Source: Clostridium thermobutyricum (GTDB lineage: Bacteria; Bacillota; Clostridia; Ch29). From it: a stretch of DNA of 40,306 nt. The notes under the pieces were generated by a model that did no database searches, was not told where the DNA came from, and saw only the letters and a program-made list of their open reading frames with translations. The translations under genes were made by a program, and so were the position numbers. The stretch spans positions 52,561 to 92,866 of the forward strand of contig JAENYX010000006.1 in assembly GCA_016841565.1 (NCBI GenBank). The letters run 5' to 3'. Positions 22,471 through 33,284 of this stretch are shown here, piece after piece; position 1 is the stretch's first letter; the number at the start of each line of letters is the position of its first letter.

Positions 22471-24627
22471 TTGCAATTGGGTTTAACGTGTAAGTCTACG
22501 GGAATGAGTACAATTAGAGATATATTAAATGTTCAAACAAATCCGGCCAAAGATATTGTAGTAGCTTTGGCCGGAAACCCGAATACCGGTAAGAGTACGG
22601 TATTTAACAACCTGACCGGGTTAAAACAGCATACGGGAAACTGGCCGGGTAAAACGGTGGCCAACGCCCAGGGGAGGTTTTATCACCGGGGCAGAGCCTT
22701 TACATTGGTTGATTTGCCCGGCACCTATTCATTGATACCTAATTCTGTGGAAGAAGAAGTGGCCAGGGATTTCATCTGCTTTGGCAAACCCGACGCAACG
22801 GTAGTGGTAGTGGACGCAACCTGCCTTGAAAGGAATTTAAACCTGGTGCTTCAGATAATGGAGATAACCGACAGGGTTGTAGTATGCGTAAACCTTATGG
22901 ATGAAGCCTGCAGAAAGAAAATTAGAATTGAGCTGGATAAGCTGTCCCAAATATTGGGAGTGCCCGTAGTAGGGACCAATGCAAGAAATGGAACCGGCCT
23001 TGAAAAGCTGAAAAGTGTAATTAGTGACATATCCACAGGGAGCATTCAAACAGCTCCGTTAAGGCTGGAATACCATCCGCTGATTGAGAGGGCGGTTCAA
23101 CTGTTAAGAACTCCTGTCGACGCTGTGATAGAGGGAAGAATAGACAGCCGGTGGACATCCCTAAGATTGATTGACGGAGATAAAACCATCAGAAATTCCA
23201 TAAGTCAATACCTGGGCTTTAATCTTCTGGATGACGAAAATGTACTGGATCAGCTCCATATAGTGGAAAACATCTTCCGGAATCATAGGATTGATTCGGA
23301 TGCCATAAGGGACATGATAGTATCCCGCATAATAGTCTTTGCCGAAAAAACAGCAAATAAAATAGTGCGCTTTGGCAATAAACATCATAACCAGCTTGAC
23401 AGAAGAATAGACCGTGTGCTTACCTCCACAACCTTCGGCATCCCCATTATGGTGGCACTGCTGGGTATAGTGTTCTGGCTTACCATACAGGGAGCCAACT
23501 ACCCTTCACAACTGCTGGCAGCTACGTTTTTCCGGATAGAGGACAGCCTTACAGACTTTTTCATGGCCAATGGTCTCCCCCCCTGGCTTCACGGCATGCT
23601 GATACTGGGATGTTACCGTACCCTTGCCTGGGTTATTTCTGTAATGCTGCCGCCCATGGCCATATTTTTCCCTTTGTTTACTCTTATGGAAGATCTGGGT
23701 TATCTTCCGCGGGTTGCCTTTAATCTGGACAGTTTTTTTAAAAGAGCCTGCGCCCATGGAAAGCAAGCCCTCACAATGTGCATGGGCTTTGGATGTAATG
23801 CAGCCGGAATAATCTCATGCAGAATAATCGAATCTCCCAGGGAAAGGCTGATAGCAACAATCACAAACAATTTTGTACCGTGTAACGGACGTTTTCCTGC
23901 CCTTATCGCTTTATCCAGTATTTTTATTGCACATTCGGCAGGAGCATTCAATTCCATTGCGGCTACCCTATCGGTACTCGGAGTTATAGTACTTGCAGTT
24001 ATTGTAACCCTAATAGTCTCGAGGCTGCTGTCCGGCACCATACTGAAAGGGCTTCCCTCTTCATTTACATTAGAGCTTCCACCCTACAGAAGACCTCAGG
24101 TATGCAGAATACTGATTCGCTCACTATTGGACAGAACCCTGTTTGTTCTTGGACGTGCAATAATGGTAGCAGCTCCGGCGGGAATTATTATATGGATACT
24201 TGGCAATACCGTCATAGGGGGAATGAGCCTGATGGACCACGCCGCCCGTTTTCTTGAGCCGGCAGGTTATATGCTGGGGATGGATGGATATATCCTTATG
24301 GCATTTATACTGGGCTTCCCGGCCAACGAAATAGTAATACCGATATTAATAATGAGCTATATGTCAACGGGAGCCATGACCGAGCTTGACAGTCTCACCG
24401 CCCTGAGGGAACTGCTTGTGGCAAATGGATGGACCTGGCTGACAGCCCTGTGCTTTATGCTGTTTTCGCTGAACCACTTCCCATGTGGCACTACCCTCTT
24501 AACAATACGCAAAGAAACCCAGAGCTGTAAATGGACCTGGATTTCCTTCATCATACCCACAATAGCGGGAATTATTATATGTTTTATTGTGGCCCAGGGG
24601 GTGCGACTGCTGGGGCTTGTGGGCTAA
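22471..24627 (+). CDS. feoB: Ferrous iron transporter FeoB
   Basis: 718-residue membrane iron permease with N-terminal G domain. G1 GNPNTGKST (35-43), G3 DLPGTY (81-86) and G4 NLMD (141-144) are present, followed by a helical domain. The membrane part has the Gate motifs (LPPMAIFFPLFTLMEDLGYL, MGFGCNAAGI, FVPCNGRFPAL, GFPANEIVIPI). The TTG start at 22471 follows AAGGGGG by 4-5 nt; TTG 22477 and ATG 22504 are alternatives, and the G domain is whole in all. It is co-transcribed with feoA. The stop codon overlaps that of sbcC by 2 nt on the other strand. Confidence 0.96.
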   Translation: MQLGLTCKSTGMSTIRDILNVQTNPAKDIVVALAGNPNTGKSTVFNNLTGLKQHTGNWPGKTVANAQGRFYHRGRAFTLVDLPGTYSLIPNSVEEEVARDFICFGKPDATVVVVDATCLERNLNLVLQIMEITDRVVVCVNLMDEACRKKIRIELDKLSQILGVPVVGTNARNGTGLEKLKSVISDISTGSIQTAPLRLEYHPLIERAVQLLRTPVDAVIEGRIDSRWTSLRLIDGDKTIRNSISQYLGFNLLDDENVLDQLHIVENIFRNHRIDSDAIRDMIVSRIIVFAEKTANKIVRFGNKHHNQLDRRIDRVLTSTTFGIPIMVALLGIVFWLTIQGANYPSQLLAATFFRIEDSLTDFFMANGLPPWLHGMLILGCYRTLAWVISVMLPPMAIFFPLFTLMEDLGYLPRVAFNLDSFFKRACAHGKQALTMCMGFGCNAAGIISCRIIESPRERLIATITNNFVPCNGRFPALIALSSIFIAHSAGAFNSIAATLSVLGVIVLAVIVTLIVSRLLSGTILKGLPSSFTLELPPYRRPQVCRILIRSLLDRTLFVLGRAIMVAAPAGIIIWILGNTVIGGMSLMDHAARFLEPAGYMLGMDGYILMAFILGFPANEIVIPILIMSYMSTGAMTELDSLTALRELLVANGWTWLTALCFMLFSLNHFPCGTTLLTIRKETQSCKWTWISFIIPTIAGIIICFIVAQGVRLLGLVG

Positions 24628-27600
24628 GCTCTTTCCATCCTGACTCTGCTGCCCTGTCCATCGCCCGAAGGGGCCTCTATTATTAACCTCCGTGCTATTC
24701 TATTCTTCAATTCCGGCACATGGCTGATAACTCCAATAACCCGCTCCCTTGTGCTTAGCCTTTCCAAAGCGTCTATGACAGTATCCAACAGCCCGCTGTC
24801 CAGTGTGCCGAAGCCTTCATCAAGAAAGAAAAATTCCAGCGGGCTCTGGCCTTTAAGCTGAATCTGCTTTGACAGAGCAAGAGCCAGTGAAAGGGAAGTA
24901 AGAAATGTTTCTCCCCCCGACAGTGTGGATACCGCCCTATATACTCCTCCATTGGCATTATCCCTCACCACAAAACCCTGACCGGTATCAAGCTCCAACG
25001 CATACCGGTACTTTGTCAGCAAGCCGAGGGTCTCGGACGCCTCCCGGGCTATATATTTTATCCTTTCCTCTGAAATATACTCAATAAAGCTGTTCCCCCG
25101 CAGAAGCCTTTGAATGTGCTCCAACATTTCGTTCTTGCTGCTGTGCTTTCGGTGCTCCTTGTCCAGCTTTATCCACAGGGCATAATTTTCCTTTAACCTG
25201 CCGTAATTGCCCTTGGCTTTCTCAAATTGTGAAATGCTCTCATCCCTCTGGAGTTTCTTCTGCCTGTATTCCTGGTTGATTAGGGTCCAATCCTCCTCTG
25301 TAAGTTTACGACCCTTAAGCTTTTTGATGCATAAATTCTTCTGTGCCTTTATATCAACAAGCTGCTTGTCATACTGTTGTATCTCCGAATTCAAATCCTG
25401 GCACTCCTGTTCCGACAACAGGAATTCCCTGGCCTGCTCCATACTCTCAAAGCCCTTATCCCTCAGGCTGTCCTGCAGCCTCTCCATTTCGGCATCAAGA
25501 CTCTTTTCGAAGATACGCTTTTGGTTTTCCAGAGTACTTTTCCGTGTACCAAGCTGATTATATCTTTTTTCCAGGTCTTTCACTTTGTTCTGCAACTGCT
25601 TTTCCTGCTGCTCAAGATCTGTCAGCCTCTTCTCAATAACCGAAAGGGCGGTTTGGATATCCCTGTCCTCGGTCAGCTCCTTAAGCCTGTTTTCTTCCCT
25701 TTTCCTCCGATCCCTAAAACTCTTCCCTTCTGCCTGGAGCACCGACAGCCGGCTGTCCAGCCTGTGTTTTTCCCCGGTCAGAACATCGATGGTATCCCTT
25801 AAGTCCCTGGCCTTGTCCTGAAGTCCTTCCGATTTACTCTGCAGGTCCCGGGTCTGGCTGTCCTTGTCTTCTATTATCTCCAACTCCTTACGGGCGCTGT
25901 CTATTCCGAGCCTTGACAGAAACTCTGTGTAATCTCTCCTTTTGTGTTCCATTATATTCATGCTGTCTTCCATTGATTTATTAAGATGGTCCAGACTCTG
26001 CCTGTTAATCTCCAACTCGGCCTTTTTGCTGTTATACCTGATCAACTGCTCTGAATGTTCCTGCGCCAGACCTTCTATTTCTTCCTTGATCTGTGCAGCA
26101 AGCTTCTCCCATTCGTCCAGGGCTGTGAGCCTGTTTTGATTCCCCGAGGCCATATGGTTAAGCTCCTCCTCCATCCTTTGCACATCCAGGTTGTGCATGG
26201 ACTCCGGCAGCTGCTTAAGCAATTTATGGTATTTATCCTCTGCCTCCGACAATTCTGCTCCAAGCTGAGCCTGCTGTATTTCAAGGCCCTTAAGCTGCTC
26301 CTCCAGAACCAGGTACAGCCTTTCGGAATGGCTGTATTTCTCCTCGGCCTGCTTGAGCATTTTGCTTTGATTATTAAGCTCCTGCTCAACATCCCAGATC
26401 CCTTCCCCCAACGGTTGGACTGCCGGTCTGGGATGATGGACCGACCCGCAAACCGGGCAGGTCTCATTTTCCTTTAAATCCCTGGCAAGGATAAATACCG
26501 TATTCTTTTGGTACTGCAGTCTTAGTTTTTCAGTTTGCTGCCTCCGGTTTTCCAGTTCCTGTGAAATGGCCTCCCTGGCCGACTTTCGCTCCTCCAGCCG
26601 GGCTCTCTTCTGCCGGGCAAGAAGCTCCATACCTCCATGCTTTTCCCTTAATGAGTCTATGCTTGCTGCCGCTGATTTCAGAGTCTGACACTTTAGCTGC
26701 AGTCCGTGAAACTCTTCAATATCCTGCATTATATCCTCCCGTTGGCCGGGCTTTTCCCTTTTCAGTTCTGTCTGCCGTGCTTTCAAGCCTTCCAACCGCC
26801 CAAGGGTATCATGCTTTCCGACAGCAATACCCTCCAGCTCCTTGGCCAGTGCGTTGACCTTATCTCCGGCATTTTCACAACTCAGCCTATGCTGACGTAT
26901 TTGCTCCTCAAGCGTTTCCAGCTGTTCCTCCAACCGGTACCCTGTTTGTATATCCTTTCTGTATTCCGGCACCACCTTTAGGGCTTCTATTCTGGTCTTG
27001 TCCTTTTTTATGGTATCCTCTATATTTTTTAGTGCAGTCTTGGATTCTATAATCTTTACATCCTTTTCCCGGGCTATCTTATCCAGTTGGCCATATTTTG
27101 TACGAAGTTCTTTTAAATGTATATCAATATTGCATATTTCTTTTTCTATGGTCAGAGCATCCTTCAGCCTGGACCTTTGCTCTATCAGTCCGGGTTTTTC
27201 TTTTTCAGCCTGCTCTTTTTTTATATCAAGTAACTCTGTTGCTCTTTGAAGTTCCTCTTCTGTATGGGACAGCTCCCCATACACCGTGTCCAACTGAGTA
27301 AGGGTATCAGCCAAACTTGTCTGCAGTTCATTATATTTGACAATATCACCCTCCAATTCTTTTGCCTTAAGGGCCTGTCCATACAGCCTGCGTTTTTCTT
27401 CCACCACCTCTTGCCGGGACAAAAGCTCCTGCTCTCTCGAGGTCACGGCTTCAAGTTCTGCTTTAAGGTCCCATACTTCCTTGGCTTGATTGAATTTACT
27501 CTCAACCAGTTCCAGTTCCCTGCCGGCCTTCTCCTTTAATGCAAGGGCCGCCTTCATACCATCCTCGGCGCTCTTTAATGTCTCAGGGGAGGCGTCACCC

Positions 27601-28235
27601 AGCGTGGACATAGCCCCTTCTACCTTATCAAGCCGGGCTTTGACCTGCCCCAGCTTTCTTGCCACCTTGTCGGACAGCTGCCTTCCATATTCCCCCAGAT
27701 AAAAAATCCTCTCCAGCATCTCTCTTCTTTTTGCCCCTTCCAGCAGTAAAAATTCCTGGAATTTGTTCTGGGGCAGCACCACCGACCGGGTAAAATCGTC
27801 CAGCTTGAGCCCTATAAGCTCCTCCACCCTGCTGTTCACATCCGCCAATTTGTCGGCAGCCATAATGTACTGACCGTTTGGGTCAATCTCAAACAATCTT
27901 GCCAGCCTGTTTTCAACAAATATATCCGAGCCCTTCTTCCTTCTGTAAATCCGCTCGACTTTAAAGACTCGTCTTGTCCTGTCCTTTAACAGATCAAATG
28001 TAAAGGATACCCCGACCTCATCCATATGAGTATTTATAATGCCCTGGGTACCCCTCCCTGCCCTCTGGACATTGCCGTATAATGCCAGAGTTATGGCATC
28101 CAGAACAGTGGACTTGCCGCTTCCGGTAGGACCGAATATTCCGAAAAGGCCTGTCTCCCCCAGCCTGTCGAAATCTATGCTCTGCACATCCTTAAAACTC
28201 TGCAGTCCTTCCACTTCAAGATATCTAGGTCTCAT
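24624..28235 (-). CDS. sbcC: Exonuclease subunit SbcC (Rad50-like SMC ATPase)
   Basis: 1203-residue ATPase that works with SbcD to open and trim blocked DNA ends and hairpins. Walker A GPTGSGKST lies near the N-terminus, followed by long antiparallel coiled coils with the zinc hook CPVCGSVHHP (Cys593 and Cys596). The C-terminal half of the nucleotide domain has the LSGGE signature and FFFLDEGFGTLD Walker B. The ATG at 28235 has GGAGG 8 nt upstream and overlaps the sbcD end by 11 bp. It is the last gene of addB-addA-sbcD-sbcC; no terminator fits because it converges directly on feoB. Confidence 0.96.
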   Translation of the reverse strand: MRPRYLEVEGLQSFKDVQSIDFDRLGETGLFGIFGPTGSGKSTVLDAITLALYGNVQRAGRGTQGIINTHMDEVGVSFTFDLLKDRTRRVFKVERIYRRKKGSDIFVENRLARLFEIDPNGQYIMAADKLADVNSRVEELIGLKLDDFTRSVVLPQNKFQEFLLLEGAKRREMLERIFYLGEYGRQLSDKVARKLGQVKARLDKVEGAMSTLGDASPETLKSAEDGMKAALALKEKAGRELELVESKFNQAKEVWDLKAELEAVTSREQELLSRQEVVEEKRRLYGQALKAKELEGDIVKYNELQTSLADTLTQLDTVYGELSHTEEELQRATELLDIKKEQAEKEKPGLIEQRSRLKDALTIEKEICNIDIHLKELRTKYGQLDKIAREKDVKIIESKTALKNIEDTIKKDKTRIEALKVVPEYRKDIQTGYRLEEQLETLEEQIRQHRLSCENAGDKVNALAKELEGIAVGKHDTLGRLEGLKARQTELKREKPGQREDIMQDIEEFHGLQLKCQTLKSAAASIDSLREKHGGMELLARQKRARLEERKSAREAISQELENRRQQTEKLRLQYQKNTVFILARDLKENETCPVCGSVHHPRPAVQPLGEGIWDVEQELNNQSKMLKQAEEKYSHSERLYLVLEEQLKGLEIQQAQLGAELSEAEDKYHKLLKQLPESMHNLDVQRMEEELNHMASGNQNRLTALDEWEKLAAQIKEEIEGLAQEHSEQLIRYNSKKAELEINRQSLDHLNKSMEDSMNIMEHKRRDYTEFLSRLGIDSARKELEIIEDKDSQTRDLQSKSEGLQDKARDLRDTIDVLTGEKHRLDSRLSVLQAEGKSFRDRRKREENRLKELTEDRDIQTALSVIEKRLTDLEQQEKQLQNKVKDLEKRYNQLGTRKSTLENQKRIFEKSLDAEMERLQDSLRDKGFESMEQAREFLLSEQECQDLNSEIQQYDKQLVDIKAQKNLCIKKLKGRKLTEEDWTLINQEYRQKKLQRDESISQFEKAKGNYGRLKENYALWIKLDKEHRKHSSKNEMLEHIQRLLRGNSFIEYISEERIKYIAREASETLGLLTKYRYALELDTGQGFVVRDNANGGVYRAVSTLSGGETFLTSLSLALALSKQIQLKGQSPLEFFFLDEGFGTLDSGLLDTVIDALERLSTRERVIGVISHVPELKNRIARRLIIEAPSGDGQGSRVRMERA

Positions 28236-29484
28236 ATCCGTCACCTCCGGCCTCTTGGTTCTGCGTCTCTTCGCTGTTATTCAAAATGTCCAGAAAGGTA
28301 CTCATCAGTTCCTCGGATATCTCGGATTTGGTTTTGTACATATAATAATCCCTGAACAATTGGTCTATTTTTCTGGTTTCCCTGTTCTCAAGGACCAATC
28401 GGGGACAATCCTGCCGCTTTATTACCGGTCTTATATTGAGTATCCCCGGGTTTAATTTTCTCAAAATCCTTTGTTCCTCCATGGTTATTACCCTGTCGGT
28501 ATGAACCTCCAGGTCAATCCATGCATGGCTGTCTCTTCCCTCCTCGCCCCACCTCAAAGCCTCTTCCATGCCATTTATGGCAACCCATCTTTTAAGGGGC
28601 TTGCCGCAATTCATGTAAACTTCCCTGATATCTGCCGGCCGGCCCGGTACAGCATCTATAATATACAGAGCCTTTGCATAATCGGCTTCTGAAAAGCTGT
28701 AGGCAATAGGCGAACCGGAATAATAGGCAGGACAAGGGGCGGCCTTTACCCTTTGGGGTCTGTGAAGATGTCCAAGAGCTGTAAAATGAGCCTGGGCGGG
28801 CAAAACTGCCGGTTCCACCGTCATAGCTCCTCCTACCTGCAGAGTTCTCTCGGATTCGGATTCTTTACCGCCATTGACGAATATATGGCTTACCGCCAAA
28901 TTTACCGTATCCTCTCTGTACTTGCCGCTTAGACGTGCAATTATGCTTCCCACCTTGTCGGAATACGCCTTCTGAAGCTTGTCCTCCTGGGTATCCATGG
29001 AAAGGACCTGTTCAAGCCTGGCCTCGGAAGGATAGGGAAGTGTGATTATTACAGCGCTGTGAGCACATGAGGAAATGCCTAGCTCCAACCACCCCGGCCC
29101 GGAATCCATCACCCGGATTTTGTCGCCGCTGCCCTTATTCACCATTGCCTGGCTTGACGGATAACCTAACAGTATTATTCCGTTTTTAGACGCCAGGGGG
29201 TTGGATGCGCACAACCGCTCGGGACTGTCATGGTTTCCGGCTATTACCGCCACAGCCCTGCTTGACCCGGCACTAAGCCTGTTCAGGGCATAGTAAAACA
29301 ATTCCTCGGCTGCGGCAGAAGGGTTATAGCTGTCATAGACATCCCCGGCAATTAACACAAGGTCAACCTTTTCTTCCTGGGCAATATGACAGAGTTGGTC
29401 AACAAACTCCCTCTGTTCCTCTATGCGGTTTATGCTTTCCAAAGACCGTCCCAGATGCCAGTCGGATGTGTGTAGTATGCGCAT
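28225..29484 (-). CDS. sbcD: Exonuclease subunit SbcD (Mre11-like nuclease)
   Basis: 419-residue manganese-dependent nuclease of the SbcCD complex. The phosphoesterase motifs are TSDWHLGRSL, LVLIAGDVYDSYNPS, AVIAGNHDSPERL and FTALGHLHRPQRV. The C-terminal capping domain follows. The ATG at 29484 has AAGGGAAG upstream; the in-frame ATG at 29502 starts within the addA stop region. The gap to addA is 14 nt. All metal ligands appear intact. Confidence 0.96.
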   Translation of the reverse strand: MRILHTSDWHLGRSLESINRIEEQREFVDQLCHIAQEEKVDLVLIAGDVYDSYNPSAAAEELFYYALNRLSAGSSRAVAVIAGNHDSPERLCASNPLASKNGIILLGYPSSQAMVNKGSGDKIRVMDSGPGWLELGISSCAHSAVIITLPYPSEARLEQVLSMDTQEDKLQKAYSDKVGSIIARLSGKYREDTVNLAVSHIFVNGGKESESERTLQVGGAMTVEPAVLPAQAHFTALGHLHRPQRVKAAPCPAYYSGSPIAYSFSEADYAKALYIIDAVPGRPADIREVYMNCGKPLKRWVAINGMEEALRWGEEGRDSHAWIDLEVHTDRVITMEEQRILRKLNPGILNIRPVIKRQDCPRLVLENRETRKIDQLFRDYYMYKTKSEISEELMSTFLDILNNSEETQNQEAGGDGYET

Positions 29485-29498
29485 GGTTTCACTTCCCT

Positions 29499-32400
29499 TC
29501 AATATTCTATCACCTGGCCGTTATGGAAAAGGTACAGGTATTTGCCCCCTACCTCACTGCCGGTAATACGCCCGAGAGCCGCAGCATAATGCTCTATCTG
29601 AGTTCTGTACTTCTCCCTTATCTCCCCCATCCCTTCATCGGAAACATAGTCTGTTTTATAGTCCACCAGTATGAGTTTACCTTCCTCCTGGAAATAACAG
29701 TCAATAATCCCCTGAAGAATTATGGTTTCCCCGCCATAAATATCCTCGGCCAGTTCTCCGTATATGTCGGTACTTTTAATGGTGACATTAAAGGGAACCT
29801 CTCTCCTTACGCTGTTTGATTGCAGCATCCTTTGTCCCAGACAGGAGCAGAAAAATTTCTCCAGCCGGCCGGTATCCACAACCTGGGCTTCCTGCCGGGT
29901 AAGCAGCTCCCTGGATACCATTTCTCTTATCTGACCTTCAATACTCTCCCGGTCGAGACAACTCTCAAGCTCCAAATGCTGCATGACAAAATGAAGTATG
30001 CTTCCCTTTTCAGCTGCGCTGAACCCTTTGCTTTCTTCCATAAATGAGGGCTTGGCAGCAAGAGGCCGGATAAACTCCTCGGCAGGCAGGTATTCTTCGG
30101 CAAATTCCACATTGACACGCCTTTTGAGTTCGGTAACCGAAAGCTTTACCGGAAGCTTGGCCGATTTACCGTACATATACTCCCATTCCAGCCTTTTGGC
30201 TATTTCATCACTGTACATACCCCTGCCTGTGTCACCGAACAGATCAGATATATCCACAGGCTTTGGCTTTTCATCATCAGCCGCCCCGGAGCTGTCCCTA
30301 AGCAGCTGGCCAATATTCCACACCTTGATGTCCCAGGGGCAGCCCCCCTGCAGCAAATTATGGTCCGGCTGACGGTCCCCGGCTGCTTCAGCGCTTAAAA
30401 CCCGACCGCTCCGACCACAGACAAGAGAACCGTCCCCCTGTCTTAGGCAGGGGGCAATCCAGTCCAGGTAGTTTCTTGCTGTCGTCATGTAGTACTCGTC
30501 AAGCTTATTGTTTTCAGCATCCAGACAGTGCTGCCACTCTGTCGCTCTTCTTTCAAGGTCTCTTACCGAGCCTGTTATTATAAGCTTCTCCTTTGCCCTT
30601 GTAAAAGCAACGTAAAGAATCCTCATCTCCTCGGACAACGTTTCCAGCTTTGTCTTGCATTTAATGGCCTGCTTTGCAAGGGTTGAATATGATATCCTTT
30701 TTTCAGGGTCAATATAATCGGGTCCAAACCCCAGATCCTGATGCACCAGAAGCCTTCTGGCGGTATCCTGGAAATTGAAGCCTTTACCGCAGCCTGCCAC
30801 TATAACAACAGGAAATTCAAGTCCCTTGCTTTTGTGTATGCTCATAATCCTTACTACATTTTCATTTTCCCCGAGTATTTTTGCACTCCCCATATCGCCG
30901 CTGCTTGATTTAAGACTGTTGACAAAATTAATAAAGTTAAACAATCCCCGGTAGCTGGTCTCTTCATACTGCCTTGCCCTTTCATAGAGCATACGGAGAT
31001 TGGCCTGTCTCTGCGTTCCCCCCGGCATCGTTCCCGAAAAGCTGTAGAACCCGGTATCTGAAAACAGATACCATATTAATTCATCGGTGGACATATGACG
31101 GGCCTTGTCCCTCCATCTGTCAAGGCTGCTCAAAAACATGCCGGTTTTTTTGGCGATGGATCCATCCCCATGCCGGGCCAGCCCCTTCATTGCCTGATAG
31201 AAGGGTATTCCCCGGTCGTACAGCCTGATATCTATCAGCTGTTCGGAAGTAAATCCCCCTATGGGTGACTTAAGTACCGACAGCATTGGTATGTCCTGCA
31301 TGGGGTTGTCTATAATCTGCAGCAACGACATTACAACCTGTACCTCAACCGTCTGGAAGTACCCTGTGGAAGTATCGGCGTAAACAGGTATACCGGCGAG
31401 ATTAAATTCCTCCATAAATACCTGAGCCCAGTTCCTTGTAGCCCGAAGAAGCACTACAATATCCCTATACTCCACGTCTCTGTACGCTCCGGTCTGCCTG
31501 TCGTAAACCCTGAAACCATTTTGACCTGCCGGGGGGTTTACCAACCCATTGATTCTGTTGGCTATCAGTAAAGCCTCCGACTGAACTGCGCCAGGCTCTT
31601 CAAAGCTCTCGGCCGTTACCGGGTCATCTTGGGCAGTATCTTTCCGGTATTCCTCCCGGTCTACCGTATAAGAATCGCCCTTGTCGGCCCTGTCTATAAT
31701 ATGGAGCTCTACCCGCCCTCCGGCACCGTCGTTACACTCTTCAAGTCCGGGATATACGGCTCCCGGGTTGAGGGCTTCGCCGGGGGTATAGTCAAGCTCT
31801 CCCACCCTTTTGGACATTATAAGGCCAAACACCAGATTGACTGCATTAATAATCTCTTCCCTACTCCTGAAATTCTTATAAAGCAATATCTTTCTGTCGG
31901 GCATACCCGTCTCTGATGGATAGCTGTTATACTTTGACATAAAGAGTTCAGGCCTTGCCTGTCTGAACCGGTATATACTCTGCTTGACATCTCCTACCAC
32001 AAATACACCGGGTTTTGTGCCGCCCCCCGAGATGGTGTTGATTATGACCTCCTGGACCAGGTTGCTGTCCTGATATTCGTCCACAAGGATTTCCTCAAAT
32101 CTTTCACGGTAGGACAGGGCGGATGCCGACGGGGTTATGTTCCCATGACGGTCTGTTTCGGTCAGTATGTCAAGGCAGAAATGCTCCAGGTCGTTGAAAT
32201 CAAGTATGCCTTTCTCCCTCTTTTTTGCCGAATATTTTTGTTCAAAGGACATTACCAGACCCGACAGGCAGTCCAGCAGTGGATATAGTCCCTTTAAATC
32301 CTCCATAACCTCTGCAGACTCAAACCGGAACACTTCGTCCCTTATCTTTTTAAGCCTGTCCTTGACCTGGTTTCTTATATGGGTTACCCGCTCCTTTGCA

Positions 32401-33284
32401 TAAACGTCGGTATCCCTGCCGCACCTCGGCAGTCTGCCAAACTCCAGTGACATAAAAGCTTGGTGCAGCCCGTCCCACTCGTCTTGGGGCAATCCCAGCA
32501 AAGCTTTGATGCTCTCAATTTCCTCAAGAAATGTATCAAGATAAGCCTCCAGCCCCGGAGTTCTTTTTATTATGTCAACGGCTCTGCTCATCATGCCAAG
32601 CATTCCGCTAAGCTCCATCCCGGCATTCTCTGCCAGTATCCCGGCCCATGCAGTGCTACCGAAATCTTCTCCCCCCGAAAGATTAAAACTTTCAGTCTTT
32701 TCTCTCAGCCATCTGTCGGGCCATGGATGACTCTGTACAAACTCGTAAAGGGCAAGCACCATTTCCTGAAGCATACGGTCATCCTTTTTGCCCCCATAGC
32801 ATTCCACAAGGCTTAGGAAACCCTGCTGCGGGTCCTCATATTTTTCATCAAACAGTTCCTCCAGCACCTCCAGCTTGAGCAATACGGTTTCGGTCTCATC
32901 GGCAACCCTGAAAACAGGGTCAATATCTATACAATGGAAATTATTGCGGATGGTCTCAAGACAGAAAGCGTGCATAGTTGTAATGGTAGCTTTGTTTATC
33001 AGCGAAAGCTGTTTCTGCAGCTTTGCCGACCTGGGATTCCGGTCAAGCTCCTTCTCCAGGGCATCCCCTATTCTTTCCCTCATCTCGGTTGCGGCAGCGT
33101 TTGTGAATGTAACCACCAGCAGCCTGTCTATATCCACCGGGTTATCCTTGTGGGTAATCCTGCGGATTATCCTCTCTACAAGAACGGCCGTTTTACCTGC
33201 CCCTGCAGCTGCCGCCACCAGCAGATTGCGTCCGCTTTCGTTTATGGCCTCTATCTGTTCACTTGTCCATCTGGTTTCGCTCAT
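29499..33284 (-). CDS. addA: AddA helicase-nuclease subunit
   Basis: 1261-residue UvrD-like helicase with a C-terminal nuclease, part of AddAB (RecBCD-type) double-strand-break processing. Walker A is AAAGAGKTAVLVERII; VDEYQDSNLVQ is Walker B; SIHKSKGLEFPVVIVAG is motif V; ILYVAFTRAKEKLIITG is motif VI. The nuclease motif is GIIDCYF followed by LILVDYKTDYV. The ATG overlaps the addB stop by 4 bp (ATGA), with AGGTGAGG upstream. Length and motifs are normal for the family. Confidence 0.97.
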   Translation of the reverse strand: MSETRWTSEQIEAINESGRNLLVAAAAGAGKTAVLVERIIRRITHKDNPVDIDRLLVVTFTNAAATEMRERIGDALEKELDRNPRSAKLQKQLSLINKATITTMHAFCLETIRNNFHCIDIDPVFRVADETETVLLKLEVLEELFDEKYEDPQQGFLSLVECYGGKKDDRMLQEMVLALYEFVQSHPWPDRWLREKTESFNLSGGEDFGSTAWAGILAENAGMELSGMLGMMSRAVDIIKRTPGLEAYLDTFLEEIESIKALLGLPQDEWDGLHQAFMSLEFGRLPRCGRDTDVYAKERVTHIRNQVKDRLKKIRDEVFRFESAEVMEDLKGLYPLLDCLSGLVMSFEQKYSAKKREKGILDFNDLEHFCLDILTETDRHGNITPSASALSYRERFEEILVDEYQDSNLVQEVIINTISGGGTKPGVFVVGDVKQSIYRFRQARPELFMSKYNSYPSETGMPDRKILLYKNFRSREEIINAVNLVFGLIMSKRVGELDYTPGEALNPGAVYPGLEECNDGAGGRVELHIIDRADKGDSYTVDREEYRKDTAQDDPVTAESFEEPGAVQSEALLIANRINGLVNPPAGQNGFRVYDRQTGAYRDVEYRDIVVLLRATRNWAQVFMEEFNLAGIPVYADTSTGYFQTVEVQVVMSLLQIIDNPMQDIPMLSVLKSPIGGFTSEQLIDIRLYDRGIPFYQAMKGLARHGDGSIAKKTGMFLSSLDRWRDKARHMSTDELIWYLFSDTGFYSFSGTMPGGTQRQANLRMLYERARQYEETSYRGLFNFINFVNSLKSSSGDMGSAKILGENENVVRIMSIHKSKGLEFPVVIVAGCGKGFNFQDTARRLLVHQDLGFGPDYIDPEKRISYSTLAKQAIKCKTKLETLSEEMRILYVAFTRAKEKLIITGSVRDLERRATEWQHCLDAENNKLDEYYMTTARNYLDWIAPCLRQGDGSLVCGRSGRVLSAEAAGDRQPDHNLLQGGCPWDIKVWNIGQLLRDSSGAADDEKPKPVDISDLFGDTGRGMYSDEIAKRLEWEYMYGKSAKLPVKLSVTELKRRVNVEFAEEYLPAEEFIRPLAAKPSFMEESKGFSAAEKGSILHFVMQHLELESCLDRESIEGQIREMVSRELLTRQEAQVVDTGRLEKFFCSCLGQRMLQSNSVRREVPFNVTIKSTDIYGELAEDIYGGETIILQGIIDCYFQEEGKLILVDYKTDYVSDEGMGEIREKYRTQIEHYAAALGRITGSEVGGKYLYLFHNGQVIEY

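Noticed and set aside
29466..32816. Several plus-strand open frames of 80-150 codons opposite addA
   Set aside because: They are antiparallel shadows of a long, motif-rich gene, lack ribosome binding sites and match no family.
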